Shown here: in pieces, positions 24,489 through 33,850 of the stretch
Numbering within the stretch: the first letter of the stretch is position 1
How the letters are laid out: each line of letters begins with the position of its first letter
DNA from: Streptomyces stelliscabiei
Lineage (GTDB): Bacteria; Actinomycetota; Actinomycetes; Streptomycetales; Streptomycetaceae
NCBI RefSeq assembly: GCF_014873495.1
Contig: NZ_JADBGF010000001.1
Location: 6,262,001 to 6,326,000 of the forward strand
Length of the DNA: 64,000 nucleotides
Reading direction: 5' to 3'
The notes under the pieces: generated by a model
Database searches by the model: none
What the model was told of the DNA's origin: nothing
Seen by the model: only the letters and a program-made list of their open reading frames with translations
Translations under genes and position numbers: made by a program

Positions 24489-26195
24489 GTGAGGACAGCG
24501 GCACTGGGACCGGCGCAGCGCGCCGAGTCACTGGCGGGTATGGCCGAGCGCGAGCTGGACGTGCTGGTCGTGGGTGGTGGCGTGGTCGGTGCGGGCACGG
24601 CCCTGGACGCCGTGACCCGCGGCCTGTCCACGGGCCTGGTCGAGGCACGTGACTGGGCGTCGGGCACGTCCAGCCGGTCCAGCAAACTGATTCACGGCGG
24701 TCTGCGCTATCTGGAGATGCTCGACTTCGCCCTCGTGCGCGAGGCCTTGAAGGAGCGGGGGCTGCTGCTGGAGCGGCTCGCACCCCATCTGGTGAAGCCC
24801 GTGCCGTTCCTCTATCCCTTGCAGCACAAGGGCTGGGAGCGGTGGTACGCGGGTTCGGGCGTCGCGCTGTACGACGGGATGTCGATGGCGCGCGGGCACG
24901 GGCGGGGGCTGCCGGTCCACCGTCATCTGACCCGCGGTCACGCCCTGCGCGTCGCGCCCTGTCTGAAGAAGGACGCGCTGGTCGGCGCGTTGCAGTACTA
25001 CGACGCCCAGATGGACGACGCCCGCTATGTGGCCACGATGGTGCGCACGGCCGCGTCGTACGGGGCGAAGGTCGCCAACCGCGCGCGGGTGACCGGGTTC
25101 CTGCGCGAGGGCGAGCGCGTGGTCGGGGCCAGGGTGCAGGACGTCGAGGCCGGCGGGGAGTACGAGATCCGCGCCCGGCAGGTCGTGAACGCCACCGGGG
25201 TGTGGACCGACGACACCCAGGCGATGGTGGGTGAACGGGGCCAGTTCCACGTACGGGCCTCCAAAGGCATCCATCTGGTCGTACCCAAGGACCGGATCCA
25301 CTCCACGACCGGGCTGATCCTGCGGACCGAGAAGTCCGTGCTGTTCGTGATCCCCTGGGGGCGGCACTGGATCGTGGGGACGACCGACACCGACTGGGAC
25401 CTCGACAAGGCGCATCCGGCGGCCTCCAGCGCGGACATCGACTATCTGCTGGAGCATGTGAACTCGGTCCTCGCCGTGCCGCTGACCAGGGACGACGTGC
25501 AGGGGGTCTATGCCGGGCTGCGGCCCTTGCTCGCCGGGGAGTCGGACGCCACCAGCAAGCTCTCGCGCGAGCACATCGTGGCGCATCCGGTGCCGGGGCT
25601 GGTGGTCGTGGCCGGCGGCAAGTACACGACGTACCGGGTCATGGCCAAGGACGCGGTGGACGCGGCCGTGCACGGGCTGGACCAGCGGGTCGCGGAGTGC
25701 GTCACCGAGGACGTGCCGCTGCTGGGCGCGGAGGGATACCGGGCGCTGTGGAACGCGCGGGCGCGGATCGCGGCGCGTACCGGGCTGCACGTGGTGCGGG
25801 TGGAGCACCTGCTGAACCGGTACGGGTCGGCGACCGAGGAGGTGCTCGAACTGATCGCGGCCGACCCGTCGATGGGCGAACCGCTGCACGCGGCCGACGA
25901 CTATCTGCGGGCCGAGGTGGTGTACGCGGCCTCGCACGAGGGGGCGCGGCACCTCGACGACGTGCTGACGCGGCGGACGCGGATCTCGATCGAGACCTTC
26001 GACCGCGGGACACGCAGCGCGCGGGAGGCGGCGGAGCTGATGGCACCGGTGCTCGGGTGGGACAAGGACCAGATCGAGCGGGAGGTCCAGCACTACGAGA
26101 AGAGGGTGGAGGCGGAGCGGGAGTCGCAGCGGCAGCCGGACGATCTGACGGCGGACGCGGCCCGGTTGGGGGCGCCGGACATCGTGCCGCTGTAG
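24489..26195 (+). CDS. glpD: Aerobic glycerol-3-phosphate dehydrogenase
   Basis: FAD-dependent membrane-associated enzyme oxidising sn-glycerol-3-phosphate to dihydroxyacetone phosphate with electrons to the quinone pool; 568 residues. Seen: the dinucleotide motif VVGGGVVGAGTALDA at about 27-41, the family signature SSRSSKLIHGGLRYLEM, the FAD/active-site motifs VVNATGVWTDD and VIPWGRHWIVGTTDTDW, GGKYTTYRVMAKDAVD, and a C-terminal helical domain (about 400-520). Start GTG 24489 follows GGAGG. No glpF/glpK lies beside it, so it is not part of a glycerol operon here and may serve lipid-derived glycerol-3-phosphate. Confidence 0.95.
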   Translation: MRTAALGPAQRAESLAGMAERELDVLVVGGGVVGAGTALDAVTRGLSTGLVEARDWASGTSSRSSKLIHGGLRYLEMLDFALVREALKERGLLLERLAPHLVKPVPFLYPLQHKGWERWYAGSGVALYDGMSMARGHGRGLPVHRHLTRGHALRVAPCLKKDALVGALQYYDAQMDDARYVATMVRTAASYGAKVANRARVTGFLREGERVVGARVQDVEAGGEYEIRARQVVNATGVWTDDTQAMVGERGQFHVRASKGIHLVVPKDRIHSTTGLILRTEKSVLFVIPWGRHWIVGTTDTDWDLDKAHPAASSADIDYLLEHVNSVLAVPLTRDDVQGVYAGLRPLLAGESDATSKLSREHIVAHPVPGLVVVAGGKYTTYRVMAKDAVDAAVHGLDQRVAECVTEDVPLLGAEGYRALWNARARIAARTGLHVVRVEHLLNRYGSATEEVLELIAADPSMGEPLHAADDYLRAEVVYAASHEGARHLDDVLTRRTRISIETFDRGTRSAREAAELMAPVLGWDKDQIEREVQHYEKRVEAERESQRQPDDLTADAARLGAPDIVPL

Positions 26196-26399
26196 GCGCG
26201 CGCGGCCGGGGCCGCGGGGGACGGCGGCCGGTGTCCGCCCCTCGCCGGGCCCCGTCGGTCCCCGTCCGCCCCCGTACCCGTGCGCCTCTGAAGCCCTCTC
26301 AGCCGCCGCCGTGGCTGGTTGAGGGGGCCCTGGGCGTGGGGCGGTTGGCGGGTGGGTGACAATGGAGGCTCTGTCAGGGCGGGTTGTATGAGGGGACGC

Positions 26400-28586
26400 A
26401 TGTCGGAGGCGGAGCGGGCTGGGGAATCCCGTCAGGACAAGGACGCACGTCTCCTCGCCGGGCGGTACCGGCTGGGAGGGGTGCTCGGTCGCGGCGGTAT
26501 GGGCACGGTGTGGCGTGCCATGGACGAGACGTTGGGCCGTACGGTCGCCGTCAAGGAGCTGAGGTTCCCGTCGAGCATCGACGCGGACGAGAAACGGCGC
26601 CTGATCACGCGCACCCTGCGCGAGGCGAAGGCGATCGCGCGGATCCGCAACAACGCCGCGGTGACGGTCTTCGACGTCGTGCACGAGGACGACCGTCCGT
26701 GGATCGTGATGGAACTCGTCGAGGGCAAGTCGCTCGCCGAGGCCATCCGTGAGGACGGCGTGCTCGAACCGAAACGGGCCGCCGAGGTGGGGCTCGCCAT
26801 TCTCGACGTGCTGCGCGCCGCGCACCGCGAGGGCATCCTGCACCGGGACGTGAAGCCGTCGAACGTGCTCATCGACAAGCACGACGGCCGGGTCGTCCTC
26901 ACCGACTTCGGAATCGCACAGGTCGAGGGCGACCCCTCCATCACCTCGACCGGCATGCTCGTGGGCGCGCCCTCGTACATCTCGCCGGAGCGGGCCCGCG
27001 GTCACAAGCCCGGCCCCGCGGCGGACCTGTGGTCGCTCGGCGGTCTGCTCTACGCGGCGGTCGAGGGGGTGCCGCCCTACGACAAGGGGTCGGCCATAGC
27101 GACGCTGACCGCGGTGATGACCGAGCCGGTGCCGGAGCCCAAGCGCGCCGGCCCCCTGAAGGACGTCATCTTCGGGCTGCTGACCAAGGACCCCGAGCGG
27201 CGGCTCGACGACGCCGGTGCGCGGGCGATGCTCAACACCGTGATCCACGCGCCCGATCCGAAGGACGTCGATCCGGTGGACGCGACGCGGGTCGTGCCGC
27301 TGCCGCCGGTGCCGGAGGAGCGCCCGAAGAAGGGTGGTTCCGCGGGCGCCGGGGCCAAGGAGAGCGGCGGCGAGCGGCCGCGGGCGCCTCGGTGGTCCAT
27401 GCGGAAGGGCTCGTCGGGTGCCGCTGCCGCCGGTGCCGGTGTGGCGCGCGGTGTCGGTGGTGGCGCCTCGGGTGGGACGTCCGGCGGGCGCTCCGGCAAG
27501 GCTTCGGGTGGGGCGGGTGCCGTGTCTCCGGCCGCGTCCTCGGCGGCGGTGACGACGAGGTCCGCGTCCGTCGGGGTGGCGTCGGGTGCCGATGCCACGA
27601 GGACCGGCGGCGGCTCGGGGCGGACCCCGGGCGGGTCGGGGGCCGCGGTGCCGGGGCCGCGTGCGGCCGGCGCGAGCGCGGGCGACGGTGCGGGGAACTC
27701 CGTGTCGGCGAAGCGGACTTCCGGGTGGCCCCAGGTGCCGCCGCCGGATCTGCCGCCGCGGCCGGTGCCCCGGGCGCCGATCACGGACGTGGTGTCGCGG
27801 CGGACCCTGGCCGTCATCGCCGTGGCCGTGGTGCTGGTCGTCCTCGGGACCGTCCTCGCCCTCACCCTCGGCAACGACGACGGCGGTTCCGACAACAGCA
27901 AGGGCGCCGGCACCAAGGCGGTCGCGTCCGGCGGAGCGGCGTCGGGGAGCGACGCCGACGGCAAGGACGCGGACACCAAGGACGACAAGGGCGGCAAGGA
28001 AGCGGACAAGGGGAAGGACAAGGGGTCCGACCCCAGTCCGGACGGTGACACGACGGACAAGGCCGGCCGTTCGGGCGGCTCCGGGGGCAGTTCGCCGAAC
28101 CCCACGGGCGGGTCGAACGGATCCGTGGGCGAGGGCGGCTCCGGCTCGGGCACCCTCGCGACCGAGACGTACAAGAGCGGTCAGGGGTTCTCGATCGGGC
28201 TGCCCGACGGGTGGAAGTACCAGTCGACGGACGCCGCGGGCGCCCGCTTCTCCGGCCCCGACGGGCAGCGGCTGCTCGTCGGCTGGACGAGCACGCCGAA
28301 GACGGACCCGGTCGCGGACTGGAAGACCCAGGAGCAGTACATGGTCCGCTCGCAGTACAAGCGGATCCGAATAGAGGCGGTGAACTACCGGGGCTGGAAC
28401 GCGGCCGACTGGGAGTTCACCTACGTGGAGAGCGGGACGAAGTACCGGTCGATCGACCGCGGTTTCGTCGTCGACTCCCGGCAGGGCTACGCGCTGATGT
28501 ACACCGCGAAGGCGTCCAAGTGGAGCGGTGAGCTGCGTAAAGACACGTGGCGGACGTTCACGAAGACGTTCAAGCCGAAGTCGTGA
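26400..28586 (+). CDS. Transmembrane Ser/Thr protein kinase A (Hanks type)
   Basis: Membrane-spanning kinase of 728 residues. The kinase domain (about 22-290) is intact: GRGGMGTVW P-loop, Lys52 in VAVK, catalytic Asp150 in HRDVKPSN, DFG Asp169 and an APSYISPE activation-segment end. A 170-residue Gly/Ser/Ala/Pro linker leads to a single membrane helix at about 468-492 and then a Lys/Asp-rich spacer. The external domain (about 600-728) begins GFSIGLPDGWKY, a module shared by the next kinases. There are no PASTA repeats. ATG 26400 is chosen for GAGGGG just upstream. First of five tandem kinase genes; from memory it corresponds to the S. coelicolor SCO4775-SCO4779 cluster linked to spore-wall synthesis. 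Confidence 0.93.
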   Translation: MSEAERAGESRQDKDARLLAGRYRLGGVLGRGGMGTVWRAMDETLGRTVAVKELRFPSSIDADEKRRLITRTLREAKAIARIRNNAAVTVFDVVHEDDRPWIVMELVEGKSLAEAIREDGVLEPKRAAEVGLAILDVLRAAHREGILHRDVKPSNVLIDKHDGRVVLTDFGIAQVEGDPSITSTGMLVGAPSYISPERARGHKPGPAADLWSLGGLLYAAVEGVPPYDKGSAIATLTAVMTEPVPEPKRAGPLKDVIFGLLTKDPERRLDDAGARAMLNTVIHAPDPKDVDPVDATRVVPLPPVPEERPKKGGSAGAGAKESGGERPRAPRWSMRKGSSGAAAAGAGVARGVGGGASGGTSGGRSGKASGGAGAVSPAASSAAVTTRSASVGVASGADATRTGGGSGRTPGGSGAAVPGPRAAGASAGDGAGNSVSAKRTSGWPQVPPPDLPPRPVPRAPITDVVSRRTLAVIAVAVVLVVLGTVLALTLGNDDGGSDNSKGAGTKAVASGGAASGSDADGKDADTKDDKGGKEADKGKDKGSDPSPDGDTTDKAGRSGGSGGSSPNPTGGSNGSVGEGGSGSGTLATETYKSGQGFSIGLPDGWKYQSTDAAGARFSGPDGQRLLVGWTSTPKTDPVADWKTQEQYMVRSQYKRIRIEAVNYRGWNAADWEFTYVESGTKYRSIDRGFVVDSRQGYALMYTAKASKWSGELRKDTWRTFTKTFKPKS

Positions 28587-28975
28587 GGCGCCGGGTGCCC
28601 CGCCCGTGACGGTGTGCGCGGGGGCGTGCGCGGGTGGGGCGTTGTGCGCCGGTGCGTTCGGAGCCGGGGCCGTGTGCGGTTTCGTGCCTCAGCTCGGGGT
28701 GCCGTACGGGGGCGTGCGGGGCTCGGGGCCGGGGGTGGGCCTCCCCGAGGTGACCTCGGCTTCGGCACTTGTGCCCGCCTGGTGAGTTCGGGGGCGCCGC
28801 TTCCGGGGAAGATCGGATGCGTTCGAGCACATTCGAGACGAACGAGATATCGCATCGAGTCAATGTGAGTTGCCTCCGGCACGTATCGTGTAGGGCTGCG
28901 GACCGTACGCATCAAGAGCGGAACGGGACACAAGGCGAACGGAATTGACCAACCGGGCGGCCGGGGGAGGGCGTT
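28587..28975. other. Intergenic region between kinase A and the pseudokinase gene
   Basis: 389 bp. The first 200 bases are GC-rich filler without coding bias. The last 170 are AT-richer (around 28795-28945), including GATATCGCATCGAGTCAATG and a TTGCCT...TATCGTGTAG stretch that may hold the promoter of the downstream gene. This suggests that the kinases are not one simple operon. Confidence 0.45.
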
Positions 28976-31714
28976 GTGGACGCATACGCGGGGCGCGTGC
29001 TCGCCGACCGCTATCGCCTGCCGCTGCCGCCCTCCGACGAGTACGAACCCGCCTCGGAGCTCCGCGCCTTCGACACCTACAGCGGACAGGAAGTCCTGGT
29101 CCGGCAGGTGCCGTTGCCCGAGGTCGTCGAGGCGGAGATGCTTGACGCGGACGGGCTGCCCGAAGGCTACGTGGCGCGGGACGGCGCAGGAGGCCGGGGT
29201 GCGGGGCGGGCCACGCGCCGCTCCGCGGACCCCGCCGTACGACGGGCCATCGAGGCGGCGCAGGCCGCCGCCCAGATCCCCGACCACCCACGGCTCGACC
29301 AGGTCTTCGACGTGTTCGCCGAGGGCGGCTCGTTGTGGATAGTGAGCGAACTGGTGCCCGCGCGGCCCCTCGCCGCACTGCTCGCGGACCAGCCGCTGAC
29401 CCCGTACCGGGCGGCCGAGATCGCCTCCGACGTGCTCACCGCGCTGCGGGCGCTGCACGCCCACGGCTGGATCCACCGGAACATCACCGCCCGTACGGTG
29501 CTGATCTGCGACGACGGCCGGGTGATGCTGACCGGGCTGGCGACGGGGGCGGCCGAAGAGGCGTTGTGCGGGTACGACCCGGTACCCGTGCGGGAGTTCG
29601 AGGACACGCCCCCCGGGGCTCCCGGCGGTGGCGGGGGAGTGCCTGCCGTGGGACCCGCCGGGGGGCAGGTCGCGCGCCGTGACCCGGTGCCGCCCGAGGG
29701 ACTTCCCGCGGCGCGCAGGGCGTCGGCGCCCGGGGGCACCGGCGCGAGTACGTTCGGCGGCGCCCGCGCCGGCGTGCCCGGGGGCGCCGTCGAGGACCCC
29801 GAGGCCGCGCGGCGGGCGGCGATAGAGGCACGGGCGGGAAGTACGACGGCCCCGGGCGACCCCTCCGGGGGGCAGCGCGCGCTGGAGGCGGGCGGGGACG
29901 CCCGAGCGGCGCGGGCGGGCGCGATCGCCGCGTACCGTGCGGGCGCGCGGGCCGCGGCCCGGGTGCAGGACGACCAACGGGGCGTTCCGGGCACGGGGTT
30001 GCCCGCGCAGCGGCCGGCGCCGCAGGACACCGCGGCGACGGGACCGGGGCGCGACGGCGACCCTGCCTCCGGTGCGGGGACACGACCGGTGCCGCTGGGC
30101 CAGATCGCCGACCCCTACGGAGTCCTCGCGAACGGCGGCGCCACGAGCGCCTGGCACGGTGCCGCACCACGCGGCACGACGGCCGCGCCCGGCGGCAACG
30201 GCCGGGTGGTCCCGGCCGCCGGGAACTCCTCGCCGTACGCCTCTAGTTCGCTCGGCGGAGCCCCGGCCGTGGGCGGTCGGGCCGACGACACCTTCGACGG
30301 CGGCGACACCGGCACGCACCTGGTGCTCGGCGGGCACGCCGACTCCGTGCGGGACACGGCCGGCCCGTATCCCGGGGGCACCGAGGACAGCGTCGCCTGG
30401 GACGGCGTGGGCGGTGGGGCCGCTGCCCGGCGGGGCCCCGCGACCGCGCTCGCCGCCGAGCGGGCGCGTCAGGCGCGGATGGCGGTCGTCGGGCCCGTCA
30501 CGGAGCGGTGGGCGCCGGAGCAGGCCGGGCCGGTGCACGAGAACTGGCAGCTGGCGGCGCCGATCGGGCCGTCGACGGATCTGTGGGCGCTCGGGGCACT
30601 GCTGTTCCGGGCCGTGCAGGGTCACGCGCCGTACCCGGAGGAGAACACCGCCGAACTGGTGCAGCTGGTGTGCGCGGAACCGCCCGCGTTCGCCGAGGAG
30701 TGCGGGCCGCTGCGACCGGTCGTGGAGTCCCTGCTGCGCCAGGACCCCACCGAGCGGCTGGACTTCGAGGAGCTGCGCGGTTGGCTGCGTTCGCTGGTGC
30801 GGTCGGCGCCCGAGCCCGAGGCCGGTGCGCATGTCGTGCCGACGCCCCCCGTGGACGCGAGCCGGCTGCCGATCGTACGGCGACGCGGGGAACTGGTCCG
30901 CAGGCGCCGCGCCGGGCTGCCCGCGACGAGTGCGCACGCGCGCCACAAGCGCACCCGTCAGAAAGCTCCGCAGCCCCGCAAACTGGGCCGGAACCTGCTC
31001 CTGCTCATCCTGCTCGCGCTGGTGGCGGCCCTCACGTACGCCGTGGTCTTCATGCCGAAGGCCGCGCCGGGCAGCGAGGGCAGCGACACGGGCACCCGTA
31101 CGGACAGTGCCGGGCAGGGGAGTTCGGTGCCCACGGCGAGCGACGAGCCCCGGCCCGACCGGAACTCCAACTCCCCCGACGGCGGGGAGAAGGACCAGGA
31201 CAAGGCGAGCCCGTCGCAGTCGTCCGGATCGACGCAGACGCAGACCGGTGATCCCGAGGTCGCCCAGGGGTTCACCCTGCGCAAGGACCCCGAGGGGTTC
31301 CAGGTCGCCGTCGCCAGCGGGTGGGACCGCAGCGGCAAGAACGGGCGCGGTCAGATCGTGTACACCCAGGGCGACTTCGAGCTGATACTCGTGCCGGGGC
31401 GGGACAGCAGGGCGACGTACGGCGGCGATCCGCTGAAGTACCAGCGGGAGGACGAGCGCGAGCTGCAGCCCTTCCGTGACTCGTCCTGGGCCACCTCCAC
31501 CGGGATGCGGCTGATCGAGGTCGGCGGTGTGTCCTCGGCCGAGGGGCAGTTCACCTGGCAGGACTCCGAGGGGCGCGGCGTCTACGTACGGAATCTCGCG
31601 ATTCTCCTCGACGGGCGGTACCACGTGGTGCAGTTGCGCGGGCCGGAGGCGGAGCGGGACGAGGTCACACGGCTGTACGAGCAGGCGGCGGCCACCTACA
31701 AGGTGACCGGATAG
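28976..31714 (+). CDS. Transmembrane pseudokinase with a large insertion in the kinase fold
   Basis: 912-residue relative of the flanking kinases that should not phosphorylate. The N-lobe lacks the Gly-rich loop (LPLPPSDEYEPAS) and the VAVK Lys. The HRD motif is HRNITARTVLI (Asn169 for catalytic Asp), and DFG is replaced by LTGLA. After this the fold is broken by about 320 Gly/Ala/Pro-rich residues, then resumes with STDLWALGALLFRAV and LLRQDPTERLDFEELRGWL (about 525-605). A membrane helix at about 672-692 precedes an external domain (about 755-912) starting GFTLRKDPEGFQVAV, matching the other kinases. GTG 28976 follows GGGGGAGGG. Likely an allosteric or scaffold partner of the neighbours. 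Confidence 0.88.
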   Translation: MDAYAGRVLADRYRLPLPPSDEYEPASELRAFDTYSGQEVLVRQVPLPEVVEAEMLDADGLPEGYVARDGAGGRGAGRATRRSADPAVRRAIEAAQAAAQIPDHPRLDQVFDVFAEGGSLWIVSELVPARPLAALLADQPLTPYRAAEIASDVLTALRALHAHGWIHRNITARTVLICDDGRVMLTGLATGAAEEALCGYDPVPVREFEDTPPGAPGGGGGVPAVGPAGGQVARRDPVPPEGLPAARRASAPGGTGASTFGGARAGVPGGAVEDPEAARRAAIEARAGSTTAPGDPSGGQRALEAGGDARAARAGAIAAYRAGARAAARVQDDQRGVPGTGLPAQRPAPQDTAATGPGRDGDPASGAGTRPVPLGQIADPYGVLANGGATSAWHGAAPRGTTAAPGGNGRVVPAAGNSSPYASSSLGGAPAVGGRADDTFDGGDTGTHLVLGGHADSVRDTAGPYPGGTEDSVAWDGVGGGAAARRGPATALAAERARQARMAVVGPVTERWAPEQAGPVHENWQLAAPIGPSTDLWALGALLFRAVQGHAPYPEENTAELVQLVCAEPPAFAEECGPLRPVVESLLRQDPTERLDFEELRGWLRSLVRSAPEPEAGAHVVPTPPVDASRLPIVRRRGELVRRRRAGLPATSAHARHKRTRQKAPQPRKLGRNLLLLILLALVAALTYAVVFMPKAAPGSEGSDTGTRTDSAGQGSSVPTASDEPRPDRNSNSPDGGEKDQDKASPSQSSGSTQTQTGDPEVAQGFTLRKDPEGFQVAVASGWDRSGKNGRGQIVYTQGDFELILVPGRDSRATYGGDPLKYQREDERELQPFRDSSWATSTGMRLIEVGGVSSAEGQFTWQDSEGRGVYVRNLAILLDGRYHVVQLRGPEAERDEVTRLYEQAAATYKVTG

Positions 31715-31924
31715 CGGCTCCCCGGGCGGCCGAACGGGCTCCGCGCGCGGCCGAACCGGCTCCTCGGGCGGGCGGACGGGTGCTTGGTCGGGCGGGCTCC
31801 GGAAGGTTGCGCTCCGGTGGCGGAAGCGAGAACCGTCACAGTGCTGTCCCTGTGCGGCCCCGCCGGTTCCCCGGGGCGCGAGCCGCTCCCTAATGTGACC
31901 CTGTCAAGAACATTGCGGGGCAAC

Positions 31925-33730
31925 GTGAATCAGATGCAGGGGCTGCTCCTCGCGGAGCGCTACCGGCTGGTCGACACGATCGGCAGCGGGGGCATGGGAC
32001 GGGTCTGGCGTGCGCACGATGAGGTGCTGCACCGGGCCGTCGCGATCAAGGAGTTGACGGCCGCGCTCTACGTCTCGGAGAGCGACCAGGCCGTGCTGCT
32101 GCAACGGACCCGGGCGGAGGCGCGCGCGGCGGCACGGATCAACCACTCGGCCGTCGTCACCGTGCACGACGTGCTGGAGCACGACAACCGGCCGTGGATC
32201 GTCATGGAGCTGGTCGAAGGCGTCTCCCTGGCCGACGCGGTCAAGGAGCGGGGGCGTGTCGAGGCACGGGAGGCGGCGCGGATCGGGATGTGGGTGCTGC
32301 GCGCGCTGGGCGCAGCCCACCGGGCCGGCGTCCTGCACCGCGATGTGAAGCCGGGCAACGTCCTGCTCGCCGAGGACGGCCGGGTCCTGCTGACCGACTT
32401 CGGTATCGCGCAGGTCGAGGGCGACACGACCATCACCCGCACCGGCGAGATCGTCGGATCCGTCGACTACATCGCACCCGAGCGGGTGCGCGGACACGAC
32501 CCCGGGCCCGCCTCCGACCTGTGGTCGCTGGGCGCCACGCTGTACACGGCGGTCGAGGGCAAGTCGCCCTTCCGGCGCACCACTCCGCTCACCACGATGC
32601 AGGCCGTGGTGGGCGAGGAGGCCGCCGAACCCACGGCGGCCGGGCCGTTGGGGCCCGTCATCACCGCGCTGCTGTGCAAGGACCCGGCCGTACGGCCCCC
32701 CGCCGACGAGATCGAGCAGATGCTCGCCGAGGCGGCGGAGGGGCGGCGGCCCCGGGTGGCGCAGGCGTATGTGCCGACCCGGCAGCAGTCGGGGGGCGCG
32801 GGGGGCGCGGTGCGCGACGCGGGTGGAGCCGCCCTCGCACCGGACGGTGCGGAGGGCGGGGGCACGCGTGGTGCACAGGGCGCGCCCGGCGCGCCCGGCA
32901 CTCCCGGTTCGGATACGGGTGGTGGTGCACGGGTGCCGGGGCGTCCCACCGTGGGTGCGGGCTCCGCCGGGGGGCACGTGCCCGCCGCCGGAGGCCACCT
33001 GCCTGCCGCCGGAGGCCACCTTCCCGCCGCCGGGGGCTTCGGCACACCGGCCACCCCGATGGCCATGGGCGTCCCGCCCGCGCCGGCCGCCCCCGCCCCG
33101 ACGTCCACCACCGGGCGGCGCGGCCGGGGTCGTACGGTCGTGGCCGCGATCCTGCTGGCCGCGCTGCTCGGCGGTGGCGGTGCCGTCGCGATGCACTACG
33201 CCGACACCTGGCGCGCGGGGAGCGGCTCCACGGCCGGAGCGAACGGCGCGGGCGAGGCGGACGACGGCGTGCCCGAGGGGTGGGAACGGGTCGAGGACCC
33301 GGAGGGTTTCAGCCTCGCCCTGCCCAAGGGGTGGAAGCGGCAGGTGATGGGCACGCAGATCGACTACACCCCCGACGACCGTGAGCACTTCCTGCGGATC
33401 GCCGTGGACGACGCGCCGGACTTCGACAGCCCGTACCACCACCAGCTCGACCTGGAGGAGCAGCTGAGAACGGCGCGGCCCGAGTACCGGCAGGTGCGTC
33501 TGGAGGAGAACGTCTTCCGCGACCGGCCGGGCGCCCTGTGGGACTTCACCTGGACCGCGCCGGCGAAGGACACGAAGTTCCCCGGGCCGCGCCGGGCGAT
33601 CGAGCAGATGTACCTCTCCCGGGACGGCGTCGAGTACACGATCTACATGTCCGCGCCCGCCGGGGACTGGAACACGGCGAAGGAGCAGTTCTACACGGTG
33701 CTGCGCAGCTGGCGGCCGTCGCAGAAGTGA
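31925..33730 (+). CDS. Transmembrane Ser/Thr protein kinase B (Hanks type)
   Basis: 601-residue kinase with an intact catalytic domain (about 12-275): GSGGMGRVW, Lys42, Asp140 in HRDVKPGN, DFG Asp158, APER. A Gly/Ala/Pro linker follows, containing three tandem copies of a (G/A)GGHLPAA-type heptad-plus unit near 355-385. A membrane helix lies at about 403-422. The external domain (about 450-601) begins EDPEGFSLALPKGWKR, as in kinases A and C. GTG 31925 has GGGG upstream; ATG 31934 is an alternative. It probably senses an envelope cue through the external module. Confidence 0.93.
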   Translation: MNQMQGLLLAERYRLVDTIGSGGMGRVWRAHDEVLHRAVAIKELTAALYVSESDQAVLLQRTRAEARAAARINHSAVVTVHDVLEHDNRPWIVMELVEGVSLADAVKERGRVEAREAARIGMWVLRALGAAHRAGVLHRDVKPGNVLLAEDGRVLLTDFGIAQVEGDTTITRTGEIVGSVDYIAPERVRGHDPGPASDLWSLGATLYTAVEGKSPFRRTTPLTTMQAVVGEEAAEPTAAGPLGPVITALLCKDPAVRPPADEIEQMLAEAAEGRRPRVAQAYVPTRQQSGGAGGAVRDAGGAALAPDGAEGGGTRGAQGAPGAPGTPGSDTGGGARVPGRPTVGAGSAGGHVPAAGGHLPAAGGHLPAAGGFGTPATPMAMGVPPAPAAPAPTSTTGRRGRGRTVVAAILLAALLGGGGAVAMHYADTWRAGSGSTAGANGAGEADDGVPEGWERVEDPEGFSLALPKGWKRQVMGTQIDYTPDDREHFLRIAVDDAPDFDSPYHHQLDLEEQLRTARPEYRQVRLEENVFRDRPGALWDFTWTAPAKDTKFPGPRRAIEQMYLSRDGVEYTIYMSAPAGDWNTAKEQFYTVLRSWRPSQK

Positions 33731-33850
33731 GGCGGGGTCGAGCGGTCCCGCGGCGTGCGTGAGCCTCGCACGCGGCGCTCACGGGTCGCGCGTACGTCGC
33801 TTGTCGGCCAGGCCGTCCCGCGGCACCGGAGGGTTTCGGTCCGGTGCGGC

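Noticed and set aside
28487..31624. 1045-codon minus-strand frame over the pseudokinase gene
   Set aside because: Antisense shadow. The plus-strand protein has kinase-fold, membrane and sensor segments aligned with its neighbours.
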